From Marinimicrococcus flavescens (GTDB taxonomy: Bacteria; Pseudomonadota; Alphaproteobacteria; Geminicoccales; Geminicoccaceae): a stretch of 64,000 bases of DNA. The position numbers were made by a program, and so were the translations under genes. This document shows, piece by piece, positions 63,709 through 64,000 of this stretch (position 1 is its first letter; every line of letters starts with the position of its first letter). Where the stretch lies: contig JARGEQ010000082.1 of NCBI GenBank assembly GCA_029211145.1, forward strand, positions 124,001 to 188,000, given 5' to 3'. The notes under the pieces are model-generated. The model was not told the DNA's origin, made no database searches, and saw only the letters and a program-made list of their open reading frames with translations.

Positions 63709-63967
63709 TCGGGGTCGTCCGCTCCGGCGCTGCCGAGGCGGCCGCAGCGGGCTCGGGTTCGTTCTTGCCGTAACGGGCCAACGCCTGCGGTGTGCGCGCC
63801 GGCCGCGTCGGGGAGCCCCGCAGCGGCGCTCTCGGGTTCGTCCTTGCCGCGGCGGGAAATCCGGGCCGGCATCACCAGGGCGAGGCCCGCCGCACCTGCG
63901 TCGGGTTCGTTCTTTCCGGCGCAACCGCCACCGGCCGGCTGCAGGAGGCTCGGGTTCGTCTTTGCCG
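63709..63967. repeat. Irregular array of an 18-bp intergenic repeat
   Basis: Copies near TCGGGTTCGTTCTTGCCG begin at 63753, 63832, 63901 and 63950, with a more diverged copy at 63709. Start-to-start distances are 44, 79, 69 and 49 bp. On the opposite strand each is followed by a Gly/Ala-coding GC-rich stretch, so one frame reads GKNEPE or GKDEPE. The frame is not kept between copies, so this is a DNA repeat and not a peptide repeat. The rest of 63681-64000 shows no gene that I can support. Confidence 0.6.
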
Positions 63968-64000
63968 CCGCGAGCCGCCCCTGCCGTCTCCGCCTCAGGG

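Noticed and set aside
61761-63875. A long minus-strand frame across the permease and ThiY genes into the repeat array
   Set aside because: It is antisense to two well-supported genes, and the apparent GKDEPES start comes from the intergenic repeat.
63709-63967. CRISPR array
   Set aside because: Repeats are short (18 bp) and imperfect, the start-to-start spacing varies from 44 to 79 bp, and no cas genes are present.

Overview
This is a GC-rich (high G/C at third codon positions) chromosomal segment that reads as Alphaproteobacteria, probably a Rhodospirillales/Geminicoccales-type lineage. The evidence is the order tRNA-Tyr, tRNA-Gly, tuf, tRNA-Trp, secE, nusG, rplKAJL, rpoBC, rpsLG, fusA, tuf, rpsJ and onward without interruption, a single-membrane-span SecE, S14 without zinc ligands, adk after secY with no rpmJ, infA or rpsD in the alpha operon, and an ATP12-type F1 assembly chaperone. 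The genus is not identifiable from sequence reading alone.

Region 1 (1-32.9 kb) is information-processing core. A gene end, tRNA-Thr and rlmB come first. From 1125 to 32860 every gene is on the plus strand: the secE-nusG-L11/L1-L10/L12-rpoBC block, the str operon, and the merged S10, spc and alpha operons ending at rplQ. The two tuf genes encode identical proteins and differ at one silent base in what I compared. Several gaps hold readable control elements: a compound hairpin plus terminator-like hairpin between rplL and rpoB, strong hairpins before rpoA and rplQ, and a perfect-consensus sigma70 promoter (TTGACA, 16 bp, TATAAT) overlapping the adk stop codon ahead of rpsM.

Region 2 (32.9-46.4 kb) is housekeeping and metabolism: a Deg-type periplasmic protease, rarA, a RluC-type pseudouridine synthase, a nitronate-monooxygenase-like flavoprotein, ATP12, two VOC-family proteins around a six-Asp-box propeller protein, PEP synthase, a HAD phosphatase, and a MaoC-like/phosphate acyltransferase fusion followed by acetate kinase.

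Region 3 (46.4-49.5 kb) looks like an accessory insertion. It has an AT-rich stretch of about 300 bp unlike its surroundings, a secreted pectate-lyase-like protein with a 15-bp tandem repeat coding for TTGGD, and a decayed GMC oxidoreductase with an internal deletion and a frameshift.

Region 4 (49.6-57.6 kb) has propionyl/acetyl-CoA carboxylase beta and alpha subunits, a bacterial voltage-gated sodium channel, exonuclease III, a PBP4-like lipoprotein and a Bcr/CflA-type MFS exporter.

Region 5 (57.6-63.7 kb) is a TPP-riboswitch-controlled thiamin salvage operon: thiM, thiE, thiD, an unexpected DctP-type TRAP solute-binding protein without its membrane partners, then a ThiZ/ThiX/ThiY-type ABC importer. 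The right edge is non-coding and carries an irregular array of an 18-bp repeat.
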